A DNA stretch of 64,000 bases, taken from contig CAMDDU010000001.1 of the NCBI GenBank assembly GCA_945892985.1, positions 62,001 through 126,000 on the forward strand. The letters are read 5' to 3'. Each line of letters starts with the position of its first letter. The first letter of the stretch is position 1. Both the position numbers and the translations under genes were made by a program. Shown in pieces: positions 42,059-50,626 of this stretch. This DNA is from CAITSH01 sp945892985. GTDB lineage: Bacteria; Pseudomonadota; Gammaproteobacteria; Burkholderiales; SG8-39. The notes beneath the pieces were generated by a model. The model made no database searches, was not told where the DNA came from, and saw only the letters and a list, made by a program, of their open reading frames with translations.

Positions 42059-42781
42059 ATGCCAGAAGCCAAAACAAAGATCCTCGTCGTCGACGACGAC
42101 CTCAGACTGCGCGACCTGCTCGACCGCTACCTGGCCGAACAGGGCTTTGCCGTGCGCTCCGCAAGTGACGCCGCCGCCATGGATAAGCTGCTCGTGCGCG
42201 AACGCTTTGACCTGCTGGTTCTGGACTTGATGATGCCGGGCGAAGATGGTCTGTCGATATGCCGTCGCCTGCGCGGTGCCAAGAACATGGTGCCCATCAT
42301 CATGCTTACCGCCAAAGGCGAGGACGTCGACCGTATTGTCGGCCTCGAAATGGGCGCGGACGACTACCTGCCCAAACCCTTCAACCCGCGCGAGCTCGTT
42401 GCCCGCATCAACGCCGTCATGCGGCGGCGTACCGATCCGCTGCCGCCGGGCGCACCCGGGGAGCAGGGCGAGGTCGAGTTTGGCGGCATGGTGGTCAATC
42501 TGGCCACTCGCACCCTCACCAAGAACGGCGTCGCCGCCGCGCTCACCACCGGCGAGTTTGCCCTGCTCAAAGTCCTGGTCACGCATGCGCGCACGCCACT
42601 GTCGCGCGACAAGCTGATGGAACTGGCGCGCGGCCGCGAATACGAGGTGTTTGACCGCTCCATTGACGTGCAGATATCGCGCCTGCGCAAACTTATCGAA
42701 GCCGATCCTGCCCATCCCACCCACATCCAGACGGTCTGGGGATTCGGCTACGTGTTCATTCCGGACGGCAAGCCCACTTAG
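42059..42781 (+). CDS. ompR: OmpR-family response regulator
   Basis: 240 residues. The receiver domain (7-118) has the acidic DDD at 11-13, phosphoacceptor D56 in VLDLMMPGEDG, and the conserved T/K (MLTAKG, LPKPF). The winged-helix C-terminal domain (about 140-235) ends in IQTVWGFGYVFIPD. It is a close OmpR type, expected to control outer-membrane porins or osmotic response. The sensor kinase gene follows after 71 bases. Upstream lies a G8 tract and a dyad at 41971. Confidence 0.92.
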   Translation: MPEAKTKILVVDDDLRLRDLLDRYLAEQGFAVRSASDAAAMDKLLVRERFDLLVLDLMMPGEDGLSICRRLRGAKNMVPIIMLTAKGEDVDRIVGLEMGADDYLPKPFNPRELVARINAVMRRRTDPLPPGAPGEQGEVEFGGMVVNLATRTLTKNGVAAALTTGEFALLKVLVTHARTPLSRDKLMELARGREYEVFDRSIDVQISRLRKLIEADPAHPTHIQTVWGFGYVFIPDGKPT

Positions 42782-42852
42782 TTTCGCGCCCAAGACCGCA
42801 GGCGGCCCGCAAGCAGGGGCGCAGCCTTACCTTCACTCCGCTCCGACCTCCG

Positions 42853-44172
42853 ATGTCCCTCCTCCCCCGCTCACTGTTCTGGCGCACGTTTCTCCTGATC
42901 GCGCTGCTGGTGCTGGTGTCGACGCTGGCCTGGTTCCAGATTTTCAGCTTTTACGAGCGCGGACCGCGTATCCACCAGATCGCCCAGACGGTGGCGAGCG
43001 TGGTCAACCTGACGCGCACAGCCCTGGTGACCGCGCACGCGGAAAAGCGCCGCGACCTGTTACTGCAATTGTCCGAACACGAAGGCATCCGGATTTATCC
43101 GGTCGAGGACGATGAACACATCATTCTTCCCCCCGCCGATATGCCATCGATGCAAATGATCGCCGACGAAGTGCGCCTGCACCTTGGTGAAAAGACGCGC
43201 TTTGCCATGCAGCGCAACGGTGTTTCGGGTTTCTGGGTGACCTTTCGCGTCGAAGAAGACGAATACTGGGTGCGCCTGCCGCGCGAGCGCATCGAGCGCC
43301 AGGCGACGCTACAGTGGCTGGGCTGGGGCTCGGTGGCCCTGCTGCTCTCGCTGGCTGCTGCCGGCCTGCTGGTGTCGCGCCTGAGCCGGCCGCTCAAGGC
43401 CTTGTCGCGCGCCGCGACGGAAATCGGCCGCGGACGCCAGCCCGAACCGGTGGCCGAAACCGGACCGGCCGAAGTGGCCACCCTCACCCGCGCCTTCAAC
43501 CAGATGTCGCGCGACCTAGCGCGCCTCGATGAAGACCGCGCACTCATACTGGCAGGTGTGTCGCACGACCTGAGAACGCCACTTTCACGCATGCGCCTAG
43601 GTATCGAGATGAGCAACACCGATGAAGCGATGAAGGACGGCATGATCGCCGACATCGAGGAAATGGACCGCATCATCAGCCAGTTTCTCGACTTCGCCCG
43701 CGCCGACGGCGGCGAGGCTTTGTCTGAGCTTTCGATGGCAACGCTGGCATCGGAAATCGCCGACCGCTACCAAAAGCTCGGCCAGAAGATCAGCGCCAGT
43801 TGCACGCCGGTGCGCGAAGTGCCGATGCGGGCCATGGCCATGCGGCGGGTGATGAACAATCTTGTCGATAACGCCATGCGCTACGGCAGCGCCGAGGTGG
43901 CGTTACTGGTACGCGAAGATGCGATCGGCGTCATTCTCGAGGTGTGTGACCGCGGCCCCGGTATTCCCCCCGCCGATGCCGAACGGCTCAAGCAGCCTTT
44001 CACGCGCCTCGAAACCGCGCGCAGCGGCAAAGGCGGATCAGGCCTGGGACTGGCCATTGTCGATCGCATCGTGCGCGCCCACGGCGGCCGCTTCGACCTC
44101 CTGCCGCGCGAGGGCGGCGGCCTGGTTGCCCGCGTCAGCCTGCCATTTGAGAAATATCGCGGCAAGGCATGA
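42853..44172 (+). CDS. envZ: EnvZ-family osmosensor histidine kinase
   Basis: 439 residues: a first membrane span near 12-30, a periplasmic part to about 150, and a second span LGWGSVALLLSLAAAGLLVSRL followed by HAMP. The H-box is ILAGVSHDLRTPLSRM with H238. Then N-box MRRVMNNLVDNAMRYG, G1 DRGPGIP and G2 GGSGLGLAIV. It is the partner of the preceding regulator. The N-terminal loop, with YERGPRIHQIAQTVASVVNLTR, is EnvZ-like. Confidence 0.92.
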   Translation: MSLLPRSLFWRTFLLIALLVLVSTLAWFQIFSFYERGPRIHQIAQTVASVVNLTRTALVTAHAEKRRDLLLQLSEHEGIRIYPVEDDEHIILPPADMPSMQMIADEVRLHLGEKTRFAMQRNGVSGFWVTFRVEEDEYWVRLPRERIERQATLQWLGWGSVALLLSLAAAGLLVSRLSRPLKALSRAATEIGRGRQPEPVAETGPAEVATLTRAFNQMSRDLARLDEDRALILAGVSHDLRTPLSRMRLGIEMSNTDEAMKDGMIADIEEMDRIISQFLDFARADGGEALSELSMATLASEIADRYQKLGQKISASCTPVREVPMRAMAMRRVMNNLVDNAMRYGSAEVALLVREDAIGVILEVCDRGPGIPPADAERLKQPFTRLETARSGKGGSGLGLAIVDRIVRAHGGRFDLLPREGGGLVARVSLPFEKYRGKA

Positions 44173-44205
44173 CCCGCCCCGATGTTCTGTTTCCGCACTA
44201 GCAGG

Positions 44206-44244
44206 ATGGCTGGAAACCCTCGCCAGACGGGCATTTCCAGCCAT
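44206..44244. other. Long hairpin between convergent envZ and ispF
   Basis: ATGGCTGGAAA (44206-44216) pairs with TTTCCAGCCAT (44234-44244), extended by CCC/GGG inside. No T-run of four or more follows in either direction, so factor-independent termination is doubtful. It may still block read-through or protect the mRNA ends. Confidence 0.55.
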
Positions 44245-44286
44245 TTAGCCCGAACTGAGCAGTCCGGTTTGAGGCATACCTGGAGC

Positions 44287-44784
44287 CTAGTCACCACCTG
44301 TAGATTCGAACCTGGCTTTCTCCAGCAGCACAACTGCCTCCGCGGCAATGCCCTCGCCACGCCCGGTAAAACCAAGAAACTCGGTAGTCTTGGCCTTGAC
44401 GTTGACGTCCCCCGCAGCGATGCCGACATCCTCGGCGATGCGTTTCACCATTGCCGGAATGTGCGGCGCCATTTTCGGTGCTTGCGCGATGATGGTCGCA
44501 TCGATGTTGACCACGGCGAAGCCGGCTTCACGTACCCGTTTGGCGGCCTCGCGCAGCAGTACGCGACTGTCGGCACCTTTGAATTTGGGATCGGTATCCG
44601 GAAAATGCCGGCCGATGTCGCCAAGTCCCGCCCCACCGAACAAGGCGTCGGTGATGGCGTGCAGCAGCACGTCGGCATCGGAATGCCCGTCCAGGCCCTT
44701 CTCGAACGGGATAGCAACCCCGCCGATAATGAGCTTGCGCCCGACCACCAGCGCGTGCACGTCAAAGCCCTGACCTATCCTCAT
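44287..44784 (-). CDS. ispF: 2-C-methyl-D-erythritol 2,4-cyclodiphosphate synthase
   Basis: 165 residues of IspF, the MEP-pathway cyclase. MRIGQGFDVHALVVGRKLIIGGVAIPFEKGLDGHSDADVLLHAITDALFG carries the zinc ligands D8, H10 and H42, and the later part has KAKTTEFLGFTGRGEGIAAEAVVLL. The ATG overlaps the ispD stop by 4 bases, so the two isoprenoid genes are translated together. The length is normal. Confidence 0.97.
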   Translation of the reverse strand: MRIGQGFDVHALVVGRKLIIGGVAIPFEKGLDGHSDADVLLHAITDALFGGAGLGDIGRHFPDTDPKFKGADSRVLLREAAKRVREAGFAVVNIDATIIAQAPKMAPHIPAMVKRIAEDVGIAAGDVNVKAKTTEFLGFTGRGEGIAAEAVVLLEKARFESTGGD

Positions 44785-45470
44785 TTCCGTCCTTTCAGCA
44801 GGCTCTCCGCCATGACGATGTCGGCGGGGTAAGTCACCTTGAGATTGTTGCGCGAGCCCTCAACCAGCAGCGGCCGCATACCCAATTGTTCCACCGCAGA
44901 GGCCTCATCCGTCACTTGCCCGGCTTTGTTCAGCGCTTCGAGCAGCACGCCGTGGCGAAACATTTGCGGAGTCTGCGCCTGCCACAGGCCTTCGCGTGAG
45001 GGCGTGCTCTGCGCCCGCCCCGCTGCATTCGCGCGCTTGAGCGTGTCGGCGACAGGAACCGCCAGCAAACCACCGCTGCCGTCCGCCATGACCGCGTCAA
45101 TCAGCTTTAACAGGTCGGCGCGCGCAAGACACGGCCGCGCAGCGTCGTGCACCAGCACCCAATCGTCGGGGTCGAGCAGGCTCGATGCCGCGATCAGGCC
45201 GTTGAGCACGCTGTCGCGCCGTGACATGCCGCCGCAATAAAGCGGTGCGATCCTGTGCGCATCGGCGCCAAAATTCAGGTCACGAAAATACCCGTCACCC
45301 GGCGTGAGCACGACAAACACGGTTTCGACGGCGGGCACGGCCAGCAGCGCGCCCACCGCGTGTTCCAGCATCGGACGGCCGGCGAGCTCGATGTACTGCT
45401 TGGGCCTATCCTCGCCCATGCGCGCGCCGGACCCGGCGGCGGGAATCAGGCCGAAAAGTCCTGCTGCCAT
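44781..45470 (-). CDS. ispD: 2-C-methyl-D-erythritol 4-phosphate cytidylyltransferase
   Basis: 229 residues of IspD. The nucleotide-binding loop GLIPAAGSGARMGEDRPKQYIELAGRPMLEHAV has the conserved Arg and Lys, DDWVLVHDAARPCL is the metal-site strand, and NLKVTYPADIVMAE is at the C-terminus. It transfers CMP from CTP to methylerythritol phosphate, feeding IspF. The gene is divergent from mfd, and both promoters lie in 45471-45652. Confidence 0.97.
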   Translation of the reverse strand: MAAGLFGLIPAAGSGARMGEDRPKQYIELAGRPMLEHAVGALLAVPAVETVFVVLTPGDGYFRDLNFGADAHRIAPLYCGGMSRRDSVLNGLIAASSLLDPDDWVLVHDAARPCLARADLLKLIDAVMADGSGGLLAVPVADTLKRANAAGRAQSTPSREGLWQAQTPQMFRHGVLLEALNKAGQVTDEASAVEQLGMRPLLVEGSRNNLKVTYPADIVMAESLLKGRK

Positions 45471-45516
45471 AGCTGAAATAGGTGGGGAGCAAGGGAAATT
45501 GGAGGATACAACACGG

Positions 45517-45596
45517 TATAATTATATAGGTCTCGCGTAACCCCGCGTAACGACTGGAGCCGGCTCTACCCCCGGTTTTCGTCGAACGCGGGTTTT
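45517..45596 (+). promoter_or_regulatory. mfd promoter -10 and terminator-like leader
   Basis: A perfect TATAAT lies at 45517-45522, without a clear -35. CCCGCGT (45542-45548) can pair with ACGCGGG (45586-45592), followed by TTTT, and a palindrome GAGCCGGCTC (45557-45566) lies in the loop. This is an attenuator-like structure between promoter and gene, 57 bases before the start codon. Confidence 0.4.
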
Positions 45597-45652
45597 GCTA
45601 TTTCTGCGAGCGAATTAACACCAGTCTCTCCATCATCAACGGCCTGCATTTT

Positions 45653-48600
45653 GTGAATGACGAGTTCCTCGCTTTGAACGCACCTGAAGCCAAACCGCGG
45701 GGTGGCACCCCGCCTGGCCACAAAGTCATATTCAGCGGCCTGGCCGGCTCGGCTGATGCGCTGGCGCTCGCCCGCTGCGCGCGTGAGCACGGCCCGCTGG
45801 TGGTAATTTGCGCGCAGGCGGCCGAGACGCAGCGGTTGCGCGAAGAGACGGCGTGGTTCGACGCCGATTTGCGCACGCTGCTGCTGCCCGACTGGGAGAC
45901 CCTGCCCTACGACCACTTCTCGCCGCACAGCGACCTGGTATCGGAGCGGCTTGCCACGCTATACCAGATCTCGCGCAGTGAATTTGATCTGGTGTTCATC
46001 CCGGCATCGACGGCGCTTTACCGCCTCGGGCCGCCGTCCTATCTTGCCGCGTACACCTTCTTTCTGAAAGAAGGCCTCGCACTGGAACTCGAAGCCCTGC
46101 GCAAGCAACTGTCCCTTGCCGCCTACAGCCATGTCAGCCAGGTGGTGGCGCCGGGCGAGTATTGCGTGCGCGGCGGCCTGGTGGATCTTTTTCCCATGGG
46201 CAGCGCGCTGCCCTACCGCATCGACCTGATGGACGACCAGGTCGAGTCCATCCGCACCTTCGATGTGGATTCGCAGCGCACGCTTTATCCGGTCAAGGAA
46301 GTGCGCCTGTTGCCGGCGCGCGAATTTCCACTTGACGAGGCCGGGCGCAACCGTTTTCGCAGTCGCTGGCGCGAGGTGTTTGAGGGCGATCCGACGCGCA
46401 GCTCAACCTACAAGGATGTCAGCAGCGGCATCGCCCCGGCCGGCATCGAGTACTACCTGCCGCTATTTTTCGAAGGGACGGCAACGCTATTCGATTATCT
46501 TCCGTCGGGCGTGACACTCGCCATGCACCATGACGTGCACGCCGCCGCGCTCGATTTCTGGCGCGACGCCAATTCGCGCCACAAGCTCCTTGACGGCGAC
46601 CGCACCCGGCCGATTTTGCCCCCCGCGGAGTTATTCCTCGGCGCCGAGGAATTTTTCATCGCCGCCGCGGCGCTCCCGCGCATCGAAATAAAGCCCGCGG
46701 GCGGCGACGCAGGCGCAACGCAAACACTTAGCACGTCCGTATTGCCGGAAGTCGCCGTGGAACGCCGTGCCGACGATCCGCTGCAAAAACTCAAGGATTT
46801 ATTGCGCGACAAGGGCGTGCGCACCCTGCTAATCGCCGAATCGGCGGGACGGCGCGAAACCATGCTGCAGTATTTGCATGAATACGGCGTCAAACCCGCC
46901 GCCGCCGCCGGTTTCAAGGCGTTTTCCGATTCAAGTGAGCCCTTCGCCTTGTCCGTCGGCCCCTTGCTCAACGGCTTTGCCGTCGACAGCGAGCAGTGGC
47001 GCGTCATTACCGAATCCGAACTCTATGCCGGCACCGCGCGCTCGCGCAGCCTGCGCGACAAGGCGCGCCAGAGTTCGGTCGAAAATATGCTGCGCGACTT
47101 GTCTGAACTCAAGGTCGGCGACCCGGTGGTCCATACCGAGCACGGGATCGGACGCTATCAGGGGCTGGTGAACCTTGATTTTGGCGAAGGCGAGACCGAG
47201 TTTCTACTGCTCGAATATGCCGGCAACGACAAACTCTATGTTCCAGTCGCGCAATTGCATGTCATCGGCCGTTATTCGGGCGGACCGCCCGAAGCGGCGC
47301 CCATGCACAGGCTAGGCGGAGAACAATGGGAAAAAGCCAAGAAGAAAGCCGCCGCCCAGGTCCGCGACACCGCCGCAGAACTACTGCATTTGTATGCCTT
47401 GCGCGCGGCAAGAAAAGGCCATGCCTTCGATGTCAAAACCCATGATATCGAGGCCTTCAGCGAAGGCTTCGGTTTCGAGGAAACGCCCGACCAAATGGCG
47501 GCAATCAACGCCGTGATTGAGGACATGCGCGCAGGCAAGCCGATGGACCGCTTGGTTTGCGGCGACGTCGGCTTCGGCAAGACCGAAGTGGCGCTGCGCG
47601 CCGCCTTCGTTGCGATCGCCGATGGCAAGCAGGTAGCCGTGCTCGCGCCCACCACGCTGCTGGCGGAACAACATTTCCAGACTTTTTCCGACCGTTTTGC
47701 CGACTGGCCGGTCAAACTGGCGGAGTTGTCGCGCTTTCGCACCGGCAAGGAAACAACTGCGGCGATAAAGGGCATAGGCGAGGGCAGCATAGACATCGTC
47801 ATAGGCACCCACAAGCTGCTGCAAAACGACGTCAAATTTCCCCGCCTAGGCCTGGTCATTGTCGACGAGGAGCACCGCTTCGGCGTGCGTCAAAAAGAAC
47901 GACTAAAGGCGCTGCGTGCGGAGGTCGATATCCTGACCCTGACTGCCACGCCGATCCCGCGCACCCTTGCCATGTCTTTGGAAGGCCTGCGTGAACTTTC
48001 CGTGATCGCCACCGCACCAGCCAAGCGCCTCGCCATCAAGACTTTTGTCAGCACCTACGGCGACGGGCTCATCCGGGAAGCTGTCCTGCGCGAACTCAAG
48101 CGCGGCGGCCAGGTGTATTTCCTCCACAACGAAGTGGACACCATCGAACTGATGCGCGCCAAGCTGACCAAGCTCCTGCCCGAGGCGCGCATCACGGTGG
48201 CGCACGGGCAACTGCGCGAGCGCGAGCTCGAGCGTGTGATGCGCGAATTCCTGCAGCAGCGGCACAACGTTCTGATCTGCTCGACCATCATCGAGACGGG
48301 CATAGACATCCCGACCGTCAACACCATCCTGATCAACCGTGCCGACCGCTTTGGACTCGCGCAATTGCACCAACTTCGCGGCCGCGTCGGGCGTTCTCAC
48401 CATCAGGCCTATGCCTACCTGCTGATTCCGGACGAAGCGGCGCTATCGCCCCTCGCCAAGAAACGCCTCGAGGCGATCCAGATGATGGAAGAGCTGGGTT
48501 CAGGCTTTTATCTGGCCATGCACGACCTGGAGATCCGCGGCGCAGGCGAAGTGCTGGGCGAATCGCAGTCCGGGGAGATGCAGGAAATCGGCTTCAACCT

Positions 48601-49120
48601 GTACAACGACATGCTCAACATGGCGATCCGTTCGCTCAAGCAGGGCAAGGAACCCGACCTTACCCAGCCCTTTGAAGTCACGACCGAGATCAACCTGCAC
48701 ACCCCCGCCCTGCTGACCAATGAATATTGCTCTGACGTGCACGAGCGCCTGACCCTCTACAAACGCCTGGCCAATTGCGGCAGCGAAGAGGAACTTGAGC
48801 GCCTTCACGAAGAATTGATCGATCGCTTTGGTTTGCCCCCCGAGCAGACGCAGGCTTTACTCGACAGCCACCGCCTGCGCATCCTCGGCAAACCGCTCGG
48901 TGTCGCGCGGGTTGACGCCACCGGAGATTCCGTGCAACTGCAATTTACAGAGCACCCACCGCTGGACGCCGGCCGCATGATGGTCCTGATGAAAAAAAAC
49001 GGCTGGCGCCTGATGGGCCCCAACCGGTTGCGCGCCAACGCTAAAGGCGAAACCCCGTCCGCGCGCGCCGATGAGGCCCGGCGCATTCTCGAAACCCTCA
49101 TACAGGCCGTCGCCACCTGA
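45653..49120 (+). CDS. mfd: Transcription-repair coupling factor
   Basis: 1155 residues of Mfd, the translocase that removes stalled RNA polymerase and recruits UvrA. Parts in order: a UvrB-like N-terminal domain (LLPDWETLPYDHFSPH near 78-95), the RNA polymerase interaction domain (HTEHGIGRYQGLVNLDFG near 495), a RecG-like motor with Walker A GDVGFGKTE near 637 and DEEHRFG at about 738, motif VI HQLRGRVGRSHHQAYAYLL, and the regulatory C-terminal domain. The start is a GTG; relatives begin at about this point. Length is normal. Confidence 0.97.
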   Translation: MNDEFLALNAPEAKPRGGTPPGHKVIFSGLAGSADALALARCAREHGPLVVICAQAAETQRLREETAWFDADLRTLLLPDWETLPYDHFSPHSDLVSERLATLYQISRSEFDLVFIPASTALYRLGPPSYLAAYTFFLKEGLALELEALRKQLSLAAYSHVSQVVAPGEYCVRGGLVDLFPMGSALPYRIDLMDDQVESIRTFDVDSQRTLYPVKEVRLLPAREFPLDEAGRNRFRSRWREVFEGDPTRSSTYKDVSSGIAPAGIEYYLPLFFEGTATLFDYLPSGVTLAMHHDVHAAALDFWRDANSRHKLLDGDRTRPILPPAELFLGAEEFFIAAAALPRIEIKPAGGDAGATQTLSTSVLPEVAVERRADDPLQKLKDLLRDKGVRTLLIAESAGRRETMLQYLHEYGVKPAAAAGFKAFSDSSEPFALSVGPLLNGFAVDSEQWRVITESELYAGTARSRSLRDKARQSSVENMLRDLSELKVGDPVVHTEHGIGRYQGLVNLDFGEGETEFLLLEYAGNDKLYVPVAQLHVIGRYSGGPPEAAPMHRLGGEQWEKAKKKAAAQVRDTAAELLHLYALRAARKGHAFDVKTHDIEAFSEGFGFEETPDQMAAINAVIEDMRAGKPMDRLVCGDVGFGKTEVALRAAFVAIADGKQVAVLAPTTLLAEQHFQTFSDRFADWPVKLAELSRFRTGKETTAAIKGIGEGSIDIVIGTHKLLQNDVKFPRLGLVIVDEEHRFGVRQKERLKALRAEVDILTLTATPIPRTLAMSLEGLRELSVIATAPAKRLAIKTFVSTYGDGLIREAVLRELKRGGQVYFLHNEVDTIELMRAKLTKLLPEARITVAHGQLRERELERVMREFLQQRHNVLICSTIIETGIDIPTVNTILINRADRFGLAQLHQLRGRVGRSHHQAYAYLLIPDEAALSPLAKKRLEAIQMMEELGSGFYLAMHDLEIRGAGEVLGESQSGEMQEIGFNLYNDMLNMAIRSLKQGKEPDLTQPFEVTTEINLHTPALLTNEYCSDVHERLTLYKRLANCGSEEELERLHEELIDRFGLPPEQTQALLDSHRLRILGKPLGVARVDATGDSVQLQFTEHPPLDAGRMMVLMKKNGWRLMGPNRLRANAKGETPSARADEARRILETLIQAVAT

Positions 49121-49171
49121 AGCGCAACCCTGTTCGCAGGGGCCGCATAACCGGAAAAAAACCAACTACTT

Positions 49172-50005
49172 ATGTCCACCAATCTCATCATCCAGGGTGC
49201 CGCCGAGTCCGCAGACATCCACAAGCTCGCCGGCCTCAGCGGCGCCGCCGGAATGGACACGCTGTCGGCAACGGCTTGGCGGCTGAAGTTTACGAAACAG
49301 CGCGAGGGCGTCGCCGAGTACTGCGAATCGGCCAAGCTTGATCACGCATTCGTGCCGGCGGGCAGGAAGCTCGCCGACTTTGGTCTCGTTGCCATGGACA
49401 TGGACTCAACGCTGATCACCATTGAGTGCATCGACGAGATCGCCGCGCTCATGGGCGTGGGCGACAGGGTGGCCGAGATCACCGCCAGCGCAATGCGCGG
49501 CGAAATTGAATTTCAGGAGAGCCTGCTGCAGCGCGTGGCACTGCTCGCCGGCTTGAAGGAAACAGAACTGCAGCGCGTCTACGACCAGCGGCTTAAACTT
49601 TCGCCCGGCGCCGAAGTCATGCTGGAGCGACTCAAGGCCCTTGGCATCCGGACCCTGCTGGTATCCGGTGGTTTTTCCTTTTTCACCGATCGCCTGCAGC
49701 GACGCCTCGGCCTCGACTACACCCTTGCCAACACGTTCGAGATAGAAAACGGAAAGCTCACGGGTCGCCTGTACGGCGCTATCATCGGCGCACGCGCCAA
49801 GGCCGATGAACTGGTTCGATGCGCGCGTGAACTCGGACTTAGCCGCGACCGCATGATTGCCATCGGAGACGGCGCCAACGACCTGCCCATGCTGGCCGCC
49901 GCCGGCGTCTCCATCGCCTACCACGCCAAGCCGGCCGTCCGTGAAAAGGCCACCTACCGGCTCGACCATGTCGGCCTGGACGGACTACTCAATCTTTTTT
50001 CCTGA
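49172..50005 (+). CDS. serB: Phosphoserine phosphatase
   Basis: 277 residues of the haloacid dehalogenase family. The catalytic motif VAMDMDSTLI holds D76 (nucleophile) and D78. LVSGGFSFFTDRL is motif II and GDGANDLPMLAAAG motif III/IV. The N-terminal 60-70 residues form the shortened ACT-like domain of proteobacterial SerB. It makes serine from O-phosphoserine. It lies 51 bases after mfd and probably shares its transcript. Confidence 0.96.
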   Translation: MSTNLIIQGAAESADIHKLAGLSGAAGMDTLSATAWRLKFTKQREGVAEYCESAKLDHAFVPAGRKLADFGLVAMDMDSTLITIECIDEIAALMGVGDRVAEITASAMRGEIEFQESLLQRVALLAGLKETELQRVYDQRLKLSPGAEVMLERLKALGIRTLLVSGGFSFFTDRLQRRLGLDYTLANTFEIENGKLTGRLYGAIIGARAKADELVRCARELGLSRDRMIAIGDGANDLPMLAAAGVSIAYHAKPAVREKATYRLDHVGLDGLLNLFS

Positions 50006-50021
50006 AACGACCACAGCGACT

Positions 50022-50062
50022 GGAAAAGCGCGCCAGATAAGGCTTTCCGGGCAGTTTCCCGG
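50022..50062. other. Two short hairpins between convergent serB and iscX
   Basis: GGAAAAGC/GGCTTTCC (50022-50048, with a bulge) and CCGGG-N6-CCCGG (50047-50062) lie between the stop codons. Neither is followed by a T-run, so termination here would be weak or Rho-dependent. Confidence 0.4.
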
Positions 50063-50089
50063 CAGGGTCGCAGGCACCCACTGAGGGCC

Positions 50090-50284
50090 TTATTCGGACT
50101 CTTCGATCCAGGCCATTTGTATAGCTTCAAGGATTTTTTCACCGGACTTATCCGCATCATCATCAAACCCATCCAATTCCATGACCCATTTATGCAGGTC
50201 GGTAAAGCGGATCTTCAGCGGATCAACTTCAGGATGTTTCTCCGCCAGTTGGATGGCTATTTCAAGGGTATCGGTCCACTTCAC
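50090..50284 (-). CDS. iscX: IscX, Fe-S assembly protein
   Basis: 64 residues (KWTDTLEIAIQLAEKHPEVD, then RFTDLHKWVMELDGFDDD and ending in MAWIEESE), a clear IscX. This acidic protein binds IscS and iron and tunes sulfur transfer. The start is a GTG at 50284, one base after the fdx stop, with GAGGAG in the fdx end as ribosome-binding site. The longer frame to 50332 lies inside fdx. It is the last gene of the isc operon. Confidence 0.94.
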   Translation of the reverse strand: MKWTDTLEIAIQLAEKHPEVDPLKIRFTDLHKWVMELDGFDDDADKSGEKILEAIQMAWIEESE

Positions 50285-50285
50285 G

Positions 50286-50624
50286 CTAATGCTCCTCTTT
50301 GGCGTGGTTGATGGTGTACCTGGGAATCTCAATGGTTAGATCTGCATCATTGACCATTGCCTGACACGCCAGGCGCGATTGGGGCGCAAGCCCCCATGCC
50401 CGGTCGAGCAAATCATCCTCCTCCTCGCTGGACGGATCCAGCGCGGCGAAGCCCTCTCTGACGATCACGTGGCAGGTCGTGCAGGCGCGCGATTTCTCGC
50501 ATGCGTGCTCGATCTCAATGTGGTTGGCAAGCAGGTTGTCGCAAATGGACACACCGGGTTTGGCGTCAAATGCGGCGCCATCCGGGCAAAGCTCCGCATT
50601 GGGAAGAACAATAATTTGTGGCAT
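50286..50624 (-). CDS. fdx: ISC-type [2Fe-2S] ferredoxin
   Basis: 112 residues with the adrenodoxin-type cluster motif CEKSRACTTCHVIV and a later Cys in SRLACQAMV. The VCDNLLANHIEIEHAC-type start (here SICDNLLANHIEIEHACEKS) is standard for Isc ferredoxins. It supplies electrons to cluster assembly on IscU/IscA. It starts 2 bases after hscA and is followed directly by iscX. Confidence 0.96.
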   Translation of the reverse strand: MPQIIVLPNAELCPDGAAFDAKPGVSICDNLLANHIEIEHACEKSRACTTCHVIVREGFAALDPSSEEEDDLLDRAWGLAPQSRLACQAMVNDADLTIEIPRYTINHAKEEH

Positions 50625-50626
50625 GG

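Noticed and set aside
44206..44244. Hairpin as a member of an interspersed repeat family
   Set aside because: I see no second copy in the window; the superficially similar stem at 1207-1233 differs in sequence and loop.
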